64,000 nt of DNA from JANQTF01 sp036835375 (GTDB lineage Bacteria > Bacteroidota > Bacteroidia > J057), in assembly GCA_036835375.1 (NCBI GenBank), contig DAITMB010000007.1, positions 1 to 64,000 of the forward strand, in the 5' to 3' direction. Below are positions 55,374-63,323 of the stretch, piece after piece. Below the pieces are notes generated by a model that made no database searches, was not told where the DNA came from, and saw only the letters and a list, made by a program, of their open reading frames with translations. How positions within the stretch are numbered: the stretch's first letter is position 1; the number at the start of each line of letters is the position of its first letter. A program made the position numbers and the translations under genes.

Positions 55374-57110
55374 CTACTCCATTGCTCGGTGAAGCCACGC
55401 AAACAGCAGCCATGCTGTGGCATTCCAATTAATCGCCACTTCATTGGTGGTGTAGCTGCACCAATGGTCCACATACCGCAAAGCGGGCAACTGGCTGGGA
55501 TAGTTATCGCAATCTTGCATTTTGACCACGTGCTGTGGCCCTCCAACCATCAGCCCCGGCACAGGAGCCAATACATTATCGGCTTTCGAAGGACGATGAT
55601 GAATGTCTTGGGGCGATCGAACGCCCATCCCGGTGATCATACAGAGGTCCAAAGCATTTTTTCCTAATATATAATCCCCTACCGAAGCGGCTTCCCGCTG
55701 AAAGTTTTTCGTCGGCACAAAAGTCTCCGACATCAACATCCACAGCCCCATCCGCGCGTGGATCGCGTTGCTGCCCCAGTTGAAATCATTCTCTTTGAAG
55801 CCCAATGGCACTTGGTAGGGGGTGGTACGGACATACTCTTGCATCCTGCCTGCTTGCCAGTAGCATTGTTCCCGCCACTGACGCCGCTCCTCTTCACTCA
55901 ATCGATCGACATGCAAGGCCAAACTGAGCATCGCTTTCCAAGACACGTCGCCATAAAAAGGGCTTCGGGCCTTTACTACTTCCAATAAGTGGTTGGCTTG
56001 CAAATACATGTCCTTCTGGGTACTCAGCCACAATTCTGTGGAAGCCCAGGCCCATTCGTCCTCCAAAAAGGTGTCTTTGTATTCGCCTGTGTGGACATCC
56101 GAAGGATTGGTAAACAACTCCTCGGGATGATCGACGGCCCAAGCCCAGGCCTGCTCCGCAGCTTGGAGACACTGGCTCGAAAGTCCTGGCAAACTGCTTT
56201 CGTAGGTGCGAAGCACACGCGCAGCAGCAGCAGCGGCAGCAGCAAATCGCAGGGTCGCCGATGTCCCCAATCCAATCAAATAGCGCTCGTCTAGCGCGGC
56301 TTCGGGCATGACTGTGCCGGGATGTTTCAGCTCCGTGAGCTTGTGTGGCATTGCACCCGATGGATCTTGAAGCGACAAGAGAAAGCGCATGCCGACCAAA
56401 GCCTCGTCTAACAAATCGGGGAGCTCATTGCCAGATTCGGGAATGTTCAGTTCTAATTCTGTCCAGGAGCCACCCATTTCCAAGAGGTGAAAAAGGCTCC
56501 AGGACACAAAAGAAGTCGGTCCTGTGTATTTGCCGTAATCACCTGCGTCGTACCATCCGCCAGGAAATGGCAAGCGCTCACCGGCAGGGCGTGCCTCGGT
56601 CGCCGCCGATGGATGAACGACCACCGACGTGTCCGGATGTCCCAAGCTACGGGTCCATTCGCCAGCGAAGGCAGCAGGGAGGGCTTCGGAATTACGCTGA
56701 AAATACATGGAGCGAATCAGGCTTCTGGTGACCTCGAGATAGACACCTTCTCGTATCGTCAAGCTATCTGAAAGCGACATCGACGGGACCTCGAGTCGAT
56801 AATTGCCGGGAGCTTGAAGCGCAGAAAAATCAGCCGTTGCAGCCCATTCCTCAGAGGCATCCCACAGCTGAGAAGGACCTAGTGAGCCTCTGAAGACGGT
56901 ATCGCCAGCTCCATCAAGCAGAAAAAAGGGGGCGGAAGCCCCTCCCACGATCACAGCAACCTTGTCTTGATTTGGAGAAAATGCGACCTGATTCAGCCGA
57001 ATCGCATCTACAGGGGCCTGTATAGCCAATCCACCTTGGACGTTTTGGCAAGAAAAATGCCCGGTCCAAAAGAGCATCAGCAAGGGGAGAAATATCCGGT
57101 TATTTTTCAT
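55374..57110 (-). CDS. Glycoside hydrolase family 9 enzyme, exported
   Basis: A 578-residue protein with a signal/lipoprotein-like leader (LMLFWTGHFSCQ), an N-terminal Ig-like domain of the CelD type (IRLNQVAFSPNQDKVAVIV, APGNYRLEV), then the (alpha/alpha)6 barrel of GH9. The catalytic aspartates are in GGWYDAGDYGKYTG; the conserved histidine is in SPQDIHHRPS, and the acid is the Glu in YTTNEVAINWNA. GH9 enzymes are endoglucanases or exo-acting glucosidases on beta-1,4-glucans. An alanine run (FAAAAAAAARV) is coded by a GCN repeat around 56222-56246. Placed beside the lyase-like gene. Confidence 0.9.
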   Translation of the reverse strand: MKNNRIFLPLLMLFWTGHFSCQNVQGGLAIQAPVDAIRLNQVAFSPNQDKVAVIVGGASAPFFLLDGAGDTVFRGSLGPSQLWDASEEWAATADFSALQAPGNYRLEVPSMSLSDSLTIREGVYLEVTRSLIRSMYFQRNSEALPAAFAGEWTRSLGHPDTSVVVHPSAATEARPAGERLPFPGGWYDAGDYGKYTGPTSFVSWSLFHLLEMGGSWTELELNIPESGNELPDLLDEALVGMRFLLSLQDPSGAMPHKLTELKHPGTVMPEAALDERYLIGLGTSATLRFAAAAAAAARVLRTYESSLPGLSSQCLQAAEQAWAWAVDHPEELFTNPSDVHTGEYKDTFLEDEWAWASTELWLSTQKDMYLQANHLLEVVKARSPFYGDVSWKAMLSLALHVDRLSEEERRQWREQCYWQAGRMQEYVRTTPYQVPLGFKENDFNWGSNAIHARMGLWMLMSETFVPTKNFQREAASVGDYILGKNALDLCMITGMGVRSPQDIHHRPSKADNVLAPVPGLMVGGPQHVVKMQDCDNYPSQLPALRYVDHWCSYTTNEVAINWNATAWLLFAWLHRAME

Positions 57111-57267
57111 AGCCGAAAATAGCAGTTTATCAACTAGCAGTTCAAATCTGGCGTCCAGACGGCAGGAATTTGAGCACGACCGATCGCCTGTATGCAAAAG
57201 GGCTGATTACATCCATCGGAAGCGTTGAAGAAATGCTACTTTTGATCACTCAGGGTCTCTTCTTTCT

Positions 57268-58563
57268 ATGACGATCTATTCCTCTGTCTCTTACTTGCAA
57301 AAAAATCGGTTTTTGCCCCGGCAAATCACGCGTCCACCAGCCACTCAGCTATCTCTGGTTGTGGTGATTCCTTGTCGAGGCGAGACTTCCTTGCTTCAGA
57401 CGCTTGACGCAATCGAAGCTTGCGATTCACCCAAAGGAGCTGTAGAAGTGCTCGTGGTACTCAATGCCGAAGCAGCTGCCCCTTCGCAAGTCATCCAGCT
57501 CAATCTACACACCCTGCGTGCTTTTACAGAGTGGAATCGAGCCAAGCGATGGACCTATCACCTGATTGTCGCCGATAATCTGAGTGAGAAACACGCTGGA
57601 ATAGGATTAGCGAGAAAAATCGGGTTGGATGAAGCCGTGGACCGATTGGCGCAAGCGGGTGCGGAAGATGGCATCCTTCTGTGCTTGGATGCCGATACCC
57701 TCGTCGCACCCAGCTACCTCCGCGCGACTGAAGCGCTGTTGCAAGATCGAAAAGGCCAGGCATGGTGCATTGATTTTCGGCATCCTACCAGCGCGGAAGA
57801 AGACAGCGGCCCAGCTTTGCCACTTGCAGCGTATGAGGGAATCATTCGCTATGAATTGGCGCAACGCTATTATGTGGAAGGGCTGCGCTGGGCAGGCTAT
57901 CCCATGGCTTACCACACCCTCGGCACAGCCATGGCCATTCGCTCCTCGGCCTATCAGGCGCAGGGCGGCATGAACAGGCGCAGGGCTGGCGAAGACTTTT
58001 ATTTTCTGCACAAATTTTCTTTGCTGGGCACCCTTCGCGAATGCCACACCACAGAGGTGTTTCCTTCGCCGCGTGCCTCGGAAGGCATTCCCTTTGGAAC
58101 AGGCAAGGCAATCACTCAATGGCTCGAACAGCCTACGACGTCATGGCCCGTGGCCGCGCCAGATGTTTTTGTGCAGATCAAGGCGCTGATCCAGCGCCGC
58201 GAAGCGTTCCGCTACGAATGGCCGGAGGATCTTTCCCCTGTGGTGGATCAATTTCTTCGAAAAGAAGGGTTGCCAGAAGCACTGGTGGACATGCGCCTGC
58301 ACGGGCGAAGCAAGGAGACTTTCCTAAAACGATGGTACGCTTGGCTTCACCCGCTCAAAATGCTTCAATTGTATCGTGCGTTAGAAGAAGCCGTAGATCG
58401 CGCGGCACTCTTCCAGGCCGCAAGCGATTTGCTTCACGCGATGGGCTTAGAGGGCCAGCTTTCAGGTCCAGCGCTCTTGGACAAGTATCGCCAGCGCCAG
58501 TCGGCTCATTGGCCCACCCCAGCTCCAAAAATTTTACCTTCTTCCCTTTCCGATGCACCTTGA
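57268..58563 (+). CDS. Glycosyltransferase family 2-like protein
   Basis: A 431-residue GT-A fold protein: LSLVVVIPCRGETSLLQTLDAIEACD at the start, the DxD-like LLCLDADTLVAPSYLRA, and GTAMAIRSSAYQAQGGMNRRRAGEDFYFLHKF, typical of dolichol-phosphate-mannose-synthase-like or family-2 transferases, including those of glycolipid or xylan synthesis. No membrane helix, so cytosolic. The last 100 residues are helical and family-specific. It is divergent from the GH9 gene. Confidence 0.85.
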   Translation: MTIYSSVSYLQKNRFLPRQITRPPATQLSLVVVIPCRGETSLLQTLDAIEACDSPKGAVEVLVVLNAEAAAPSQVIQLNLHTLRAFTEWNRAKRWTYHLIVADNLSEKHAGIGLARKIGLDEAVDRLAQAGAEDGILLCLDADTLVAPSYLRATEALLQDRKGQAWCIDFRHPTSAEEDSGPALPLAAYEGIIRYELAQRYYVEGLRWAGYPMAYHTLGTAMAIRSSAYQAQGGMNRRRAGEDFYFLHKFSLLGTLRECHTTEVFPSPRASEGIPFGTGKAITQWLEQPTTSWPVAAPDVFVQIKALIQRREAFRYEWPEDLSPVVDQFLRKEGLPEALVDMRLHGRSKETFLKRWYAWLHPLKMLQLYRALEEAVDRAALFQAASDLLHAMGLEGQLSGPALLDKYRQRQSAHWPTPAPKILPSSLSDAP

Positions 58564-58601
58564 GCCTTTCAACTGATCATGGTCATTCGCTTGCTGACGA
58601 T

Positions 58602-58634
58602 AAAAAAAACTCCCTCCCGATCAACGGAAAGGAG
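58602..58634 (-). terminator. Intrinsic terminator of the tRNA gene
   Basis: On the minus strand CTCCTTTCC pairs with GGGAGGGAG (nine pairs including two G-U) around GTTGATC, followed by eight T. It lies 13 bases after the tRNA 3' end. Confidence 0.85.
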
Positions 58635-58646
58635 CTTTACAGTGAG

Positions 58647-58719
58647 TGGGCCCAGCCGGACTTGAACCAGCGACCACCTGATTATGAGTCAGGCGCTCTA
58701 ACCACTGAGCTATAGGCCC
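58647..58719 (-). tRNA. tRNA with anticodon CAU (Ile2 or elongator Met)
   Basis: On the minus strand a 73-base cloverleaf is clear: acceptor GGGCCTA/TGGGCCC, D arm TAGCTCAGTGGTTAGAGC, anticodon stem CCTGA/TCAGG with loop CTCATAA (anticodon CAT), variable loop TGGTC, and T arm GCTGGTTCAAGTCCGGC. The CCA end is not encoded. The GGTCGCTGGTTCAAGTCC half resembles tRNA-Ile2, whose CAU is lysidine-modified to read AUA, more than elongator Met. It is followed by a strong intrinsic terminator. Confidence 0.93.
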
Positions 58720-58832
58720 TAAAATACTTTGCAAATATAGACGCCTGGTTCGACTTCGACAACAGCCATTTCAGTCGAAACAGCGATTTCGGATTGGGCG
58801 TCCGCTTGAGTTTTGCCTTGACAGGTACTGCT

Positions 58833-59294
58833 TTATTGAATGCCCAGCAACTCAATGTCGAAGTACAATACACTATTTTCAGGGATGTTGCCTGTGCCCG
58901 TTCGTCCGTAGGCCATATGGGAAGGAATAATCAGGTAACCCTCTGATCCAACGTCGAAGAAGGGGATCCCTACCCGCCAACCTGAGATCACCTGATTGAG
59001 ACCAAATGTGACGGGGAAGCCTTGTGAGGAATCGAAGACAGTTCCATCGAGCATCTTGCCGGTGTAAACTACCTCCACTCTGGAACTCTGGGTCGGAAAT
59101 GTCCCGTTGCCTTCTTTAGTAATGCTATAGAATAACCCGTCAGATGTGTACTCGCCAGTCAAATTATTGGCGGCAACATAATCGGCGATAATCCCTTTAT
59201 CGATTTCCAATTGTTCGTCAAAGGACAACGTATCGTCGCATGAGCTGAAGATCAGGACAAAGAGGGACAAGAGAGAGATGCGAAAAATAGACAT
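58833..59294 (-). CDS. FKBP-type peptidyl-prolyl isomerase lipoprotein
   Basis: A 153-residue lipoprotein (LFVLIFSSC lipobox) with one FKBP domain: VEVVYTGKMLDGTVFDSS, FGLNQVISGWRVGIPFF, GSEGYLIIPSHMAYGRTGTGNIPENSVLYFDIELL is the C-terminal half with the Tyr and aromatic pocket residues. It should catalyse prolyl isomerisation in the periplasm or at the outer membrane, assisting protein folding. The length is normal for single-domain members. It lies upstream of the small membrane-protein gene's end in minus orientation (122 bp). Confidence 0.93.
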   Translation of the reverse strand: MSIFRISLLSLFVLIFSSCDDTLSFDEQLEIDKGIIADYVAANNLTGEYTSDGLFYSITKEGNGTFPTQSSRVEVVYTGKMLDGTVFDSSQGFPVTFGLNQVISGWRVGIPFFDVGSEGYLIIPSHMAYGRTGTGNIPENSVLYFDIELLGIQ

Positions 59295-59416
59295 AACAGG
59301 AATTTTCTTCGAAATGATACTTGGAAAGGATTTCAGTGCAAAACTGCACCTTTTCGACAGAGACGAAAAACAGGGGTTGAACGTGGCCAGGATAGGAAAA
59401 ATTGGTCTGCGTGAAT

Positions 59417-59536
59417 TCAGAAGACAAATTTCACCAAAGCAAATATGATGATTGCTGCAAACATGAAGACATACAGAAAAAAATCCACTCGAATATATTC
59501 CTGATAGGCCTTCCAGAACTCATTCCACTTTTTCAT
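59417..59536 (-). CDS. Small membrane protein of 39 residues
   Basis: ATG 59536 to TGA 59417 encodes a 39-residue protein: a tryptophan-rich N-terminal amphipathic part (KKWNEFWKAYQEYI) and one hydrophobic helix (DFFLYVFMFAAIIIFALV). Codons are normal and the shape is that of a one-helix inner-membrane peptide. I do not recognise its family. Its 5' 50 bases occur again on the other side of the neighbouring gap, which probably reflects a scaffold artefact and not a second gene. Confidence 0.6.
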   Translation of the reverse strand: MKKWNEFWKAYQEYIRVDFFLYVFMFAAIIIFALVKFVF

Positions 59537-59541
59537 GTTGT
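59487..59541. repeat. 55-bp direct repeat, left copy at a gap edge
   Basis: Identical to 59642-59696. Each copy ends or starts exactly at the border of the 100-N gap, the mark of two contigs that overlap by 55 bases. Confidence 0.9.
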
Positions 59542-59641
59542 NNNNNNNNNNNNNNNNNNNNNNNNNNNNNNNNNNNNNNNNNNNNNNNNNNNNNNNNNNN
59601 NNNNNNNNNNNNNNNNNNNNNNNNNNNNNNNNNNNNNNNNN
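59542..59641. other. Scaffold gap (100 N), probably spurious
   Basis: Exactly 100 N flanked by identical 55-base sequences on both sides. The contigs likely overlap, so this gap may contain no real sequence. Confidence 0.9.
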
Positions 59642-59696
59642 ACTCGAATATATTCCTGATAGGCCTTCCAGAACTCATTCCACTTTTTCATGTTGT
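59642..59696. repeat. 55-bp direct repeat, right copy at a gap edge
   Basis: Second copy of 59487-59541, including the ATG of the 39-residue protein at 59691. Continues to TGTCTGTTCTGGG, which would be the true upstream sequence of that gene if the contigs are merged. Confidence 0.9.
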
Positions 59697-59851
59697 TGTC
59701 TGTTCTGGGTTGGATTTGAATGAGTGGATTTTGCGGCCAAAGACCAGCTCTGTATCTTACTTCCGATGTACTTCACTTGGCAACTGTAAGCGAGCCTTCT
59801 TTTGCCATTGGGCCCCACGACTCGATCACCTCACAAATTTACCATCATCTC

Positions 59852-61558
59852 ATGAATCTTCGTGCAAGAATATTTTCGTCTGTCAGCTTGCTGATTGGTC
59901 TCCTCCTGCCGGAGCTTCTCCCCGCGCAGGACAGGGTAACAGGACTTCCCTTTGCGACGCGTTCAGAGGTGATCGCGCAGCATGGCATAGCGGCGACGAG
60001 CCACCCATTGGCGACTCAGATTGCGCTGCGAGTTCTCCAGAAGGGTGGCAGTGCTGTGGACGCCGCGATTGCCGCCAATGCCGCTTTGGGACTCATGGAG
60101 CCTACCGGGTCGGGCATCGGAGGAGATCTTTTTGCCATCGTGTGGGACACCAAGACCAAGCAGCTTCACGGGCTCAATGCCTCTGGTCGCTCCCCCCAAT
60201 CGCTTTCCCTTGCTTACTTTCGCGAGCAAGGGATTAGCACCATTCCTCCCCATGGTCCGCTGCCCGTGTCGGTTCCGGGTGCGGTAGATGGCTGGTTTGA
60301 GTTGCATAAAAAATTTGGGAAGCTGCCGATGGCTGAGCTGCTCGCGCCAGCCATCGCCTATGCACGCGAAGGGTTTCCTGTGACAGAGCTCATTTCGTTT
60401 TACCTCCAGGCTTCTGCCCGTCGCTTCCAGACATGGCCCAACTTCGCAGAAACCTACATGCCAGGTGGCCAAGCGCCAGGAAAGGGAGATATTTTCAGAA
60501 ATCCGCGCCTCGCCGATACCTATCAATTGCTCGCCACTCAGGGAAGAGAAGCTTTTTATCAAGGGGTGATCGCCGATAAAATCGATACGCACATGCGCAG
60601 CATTGGCGGATTTCTCAGCAAAGCCGATCTCGCAGCGCATCGCTCCGAATGGGTGGACCCGGTGTCCATCAACTATCGTGGCTACGACATCTGGGAGCTC
60701 CCTCCGAATGGACAAGGCATTGCTGCCCTACAGATTTTGCAGATTCTGGAAGGCTACGACATTGCCGCTATGGGATTTGGCAGCGCAGCGTATATACACA
60801 CCTTCACCGAAGCCAAAAAACTAGCTTTTGCGGATCGCCAACGCTTCTATGCCGATATGGACTTCGCAGAAGTGCCCCTAGAATGGCTGCTATCAGACGA
60901 CTACGCTGCGGAGCGCCGTGCCATGATCCAGCCTCGCAAGGCAGCCCGAAGTGTAGAAGCTGGTGTGCTCAAGGAAGGAGACACGATATACCTGACTGTG
61001 GCGGACGAAGATGGCAACATGGTCTCCCTCATTCAGTCCAATTATCGGGGAATGGGTTCGGGCGTGGTACCGGGAGATTTGGGCTTTATGCTTCAGGATC
61101 GCGGAGAAATGTTTTCGCTCGAAGATGGTCATGCCAATATCTATGCTCCTGGCAAACGCCCCTTTCATACCATCATTCCAGCCTTCATTACCAAGGATGG
61201 CAACCCCTTCATGAGCTTCGGTGTCATGGGAGGCGGGATGCAGCCGCAAGGCCATGCACAGATCGTGGTCAACCTGATTGATTTTGGAATGAATGTCCAA
61301 GAGGCAGGAGATGCCCCGCGACTTTACCACGAAGGAGATGATGAATTCAACACCGAAAAAATGACCGACGGTGGCCTCCTGCACCTGGAATCGGGGTTTT
61401 CATACGATGTCATCCGGGAATTGCGCATGAGGGGCCACCAGATCGGATACTCCATCGGTGGATATGGAGGCTATCAAGCCATCATGTGGGATCAGGAAAG
61501 AAAGGTGTATCTCGGTGCTTCGGAATCTCGGAAGGACGGACAAGCAGCAGGATATTGA
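59852..61558 (+). CDS. ggt: Gamma-glutamyltransferase-family protein
   Basis: A 568-residue N-terminal-nucleophile hydrolase with a signal peptide (ends LLPAQ). Key parts are HPLATQIALRVLQKGGSAVDAAIA, EPTGSGIGGDLFAI, and the self-cleavage/catalytic region GDTIYLTVADEDGNMVSLIQS, followed by PGKRPFHTIIPAF and the GGGMQPQGHAQ segment. The catalytic Thr is the first of the usual TT pair; the second is replaced by Ile here (DTIY for DTTY). Family members hydrolyse or transfer gamma-glutamyl groups, for example glutathione breakdown. The start at ATG 59852 precedes the signal peptide. It follows the small membrane-protein region in the opposite direction. Confidence 0.92.
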   Translation: MNLRARIFSSVSLLIGLLLPELLPAQDRVTGLPFATRSEVIAQHGIAATSHPLATQIALRVLQKGGSAVDAAIAANAALGLMEPTGSGIGGDLFAIVWDTKTKQLHGLNASGRSPQSLSLAYFREQGISTIPPHGPLPVSVPGAVDGWFELHKKFGKLPMAELLAPAIAYAREGFPVTELISFYLQASARRFQTWPNFAETYMPGGQAPGKGDIFRNPRLADTYQLLATQGREAFYQGVIADKIDTHMRSIGGFLSKADLAAHRSEWVDPVSINYRGYDIWELPPNGQGIAALQILQILEGYDIAAMGFGSAAYIHTFTEAKKLAFADRQRFYADMDFAEVPLEWLLSDDYAAERRAMIQPRKAARSVEAGVLKEGDTIYLTVADEDGNMVSLIQSNYRGMGSGVVPGDLGFMLQDRGEMFSLEDGHANIYAPGKRPFHTIIPAFITKDGNPFMSFGVMGGGMQPQGHAQIVVNLIDFGMNVQEAGDAPRLYHEGDDEFNTEKMTDGGLLHLESGFSYDVIRELRMRGHQIGYSIGGYGGYQAIMWDQERKVYLGASESRKDGQAAGY

Positions 61559-61955
61559 TCCGAAATTCTCGAATGTCTTTCAGATCGACACGCTCGTACA
61601 CACATTTCGGCACTTTGTACAAAATGAGGTAAAACAGTCGATGACTTTTTCCAGCTTGCATTCGTCCCTACAGATCTAGACCATGAAATGCCTAATGCGG
61701 AACCAGAGGTCAGACAAGAATGAAGGGTTGAATGCCATCGCATGGAAATAAATTTCATTGTCGAGGCTCCCCCCGCCCTTCAGCGCAATCAAAAGCGCGA
61801 CACGAATTATCTTGTCTGGCCTCCCTCATTACCCGCTCCTATCACCCGCTACGGTCCTGGACATTTTCTTCAGCGACTTCTCCTTTTCTTTTTCTCTTCT
61901 TGATCCCTTTTGTCCACTCCTTGTCTTGCCTGAAATAAATCGAGAGATTTGAGGC
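61559..61955. other. Gene-free stretch before the FAD oxidoreductase gene
   Basis: About 397 bp between co-directional genes. No gene or terminator stands out; a TTTGTACAAA palindrome near 61614-61623 is the only symmetrical element. Confidence 0.45.
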
Positions 61956-63101
61956 ATGTCACTGAGCTTTTGGGAACAACAACACTGGTTGGTGCCCGCC
62001 GACCTCATCGTGGTGGGTGGAGGCCTCACAGGCATACAAGCCGCCATTCACGCCAAGACCCTCTTTCCCCGCTGGCGGATTCTCGTCTTGGAGGCTGGGG
62101 CACTCCCCTCGGGGGCTTCCACCAAAAACGCGGGGTTTGCTTGTATCGGAAGCCTTTCCGAGTTGATGGAGGACGTGGCCACGCTGGGCTTGGATCAGAC
62201 GGTGTCGCTGATGCTGCGCCGCTATCGCGGGCTGATCATGCTGCGCGAACAAGTCGGAGATGCTGCGCTAAACTATCGCCACACAGGCGGCCACGAATTA
62301 TTTCGCTTCGGAGAAGAGGCGCGCCTAGATGCTTCTCTCGAGATCATGGATGCCGTAAACGAAGCTTTCGGCCAGGCCAGCGGTGAACAAGCTATTTTTA
62401 CACAGATGAACCATACGCTGCTGGGATTCCGCGACATACTTGGTTGCATCAGCACAAGGATAGAAGGTCAGCTGGATCCCGGCGCGATGATCAAAGCGCT
62501 CACTGTGCAAGCACATGCCCTAGGGATAGACATTCACACGGGCTGGAAAGTCGCTAGCCTTCTACCAAATGGTTCCCACATCAGCGTGGAATTGGCTGAG
62601 CTGGGCAGCCTCCGCGCGGAGCATGTGCTCGTGGCCACCAATGGATTTGCCCGCCATTTGGTCCCACATTTGCCGCTGAGACCCGTGCGCAATCAGGTGA
62701 TACTCACCGACGACATTCCTTCCCTCGCCTGGGAAGGCAATTTTCACTATGATCGGGGCTACGTGTATGCGCGTAACGTCGGTCGAAGGGTGTTGATCGG
62801 CGGATTTCGTCACTTCGGAGGTCCCGAAGAAGAGACTGAGGAATTTGGGCTGAGCGACACCATCCAGGAGCATCTGGAGCGCTTTCTGAAAGAAGTCATT
62901 CTTCCTGATCAAGCATTTCGCATCAGTCATCGATGGAGCGGAATCCTCGGAGTGGGCGACAAGCGTGATCCTATCATAGAAGAAGTTGCGCCTCAACTCT
63001 GGGTGGCGGTGCGTTTTGGCGGAATGGGTGTTGCCCTTTCCACTTTGGTCGCCCGAAGTGCGATTGAGCAAATGACAGCTCGCAATCCCCGGCCCGAATA
63101 A
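61956..63101 (+). CDS. DAO-type FAD-dependent oxidoreductase
   Basis: A 381-residue flavoprotein of the D-amino-acid oxidase/glycine oxidase fold: the dinucleotide-binding motif LIVVGGGLTGIQAAIHA with the acidic end VLEAG, then SGASTKNAGFACIGS, and a C-terminal FAD-contact GVGDKRDPIIEE and VRFGGMGVALS. Typical reactions are oxidative deamination of amino acids or N-demethylation with hydrogen peroxide release. Substrate unknown. It is followed by a class V aminotransferase gene on the same strand, 222 bp away. Confidence 0.88.
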   Translation: MSLSFWEQQHWLVPADLIVVGGGLTGIQAAIHAKTLFPRWRILVLEAGALPSGASTKNAGFACIGSLSELMEDVATLGLDQTVSLMLRRYRGLIMLREQVGDAALNYRHTGGHELFRFGEEARLDASLEIMDAVNEAFGQASGEQAIFTQMNHTLLGFRDILGCISTRIEGQLDPGAMIKALTVQAHALGIDIHTGWKVASLLPNGSHISVELAELGSLRAEHVLVATNGFARHLVPHLPLRPVRNQVILTDDIPSLAWEGNFHYDRGYVYARNVGRRVLIGGFRHFGGPEEETEEFGLSDTIQEHLERFLKEVILPDQAFRISHRWSGILGVGDKRDPIIEEVAPQLWVAVRFGGMGVALSTLVARSAIEQMTARNPRPE

Positions 63102-63323
63102 TTCTTTCGTTCGCAAAATGTAGAGTGAGCATTACGGGGAAAAATCAAGGAAAACCAACGTATGTCATTTTCTCCCTCTCCTGATATGCCAGGCATGAAG
63201 ACCGAACGCTGAGCGAGATTGCTCTGGATTCTATTCATTTAACACCTAGATACTGGCTCGCAGCAACTTCTTTTTATCAGATCTTGATTTCCTTTTTCTA
63301 ATTCATCTCCTACCTTTTTCCTC

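Noticed and set aside
59642..59696. Second copy of the 39-residue membrane protein gene
   Set aside because: The identical flank ends exactly at the gap edge, which fits a contig overlap better than a real duplication.
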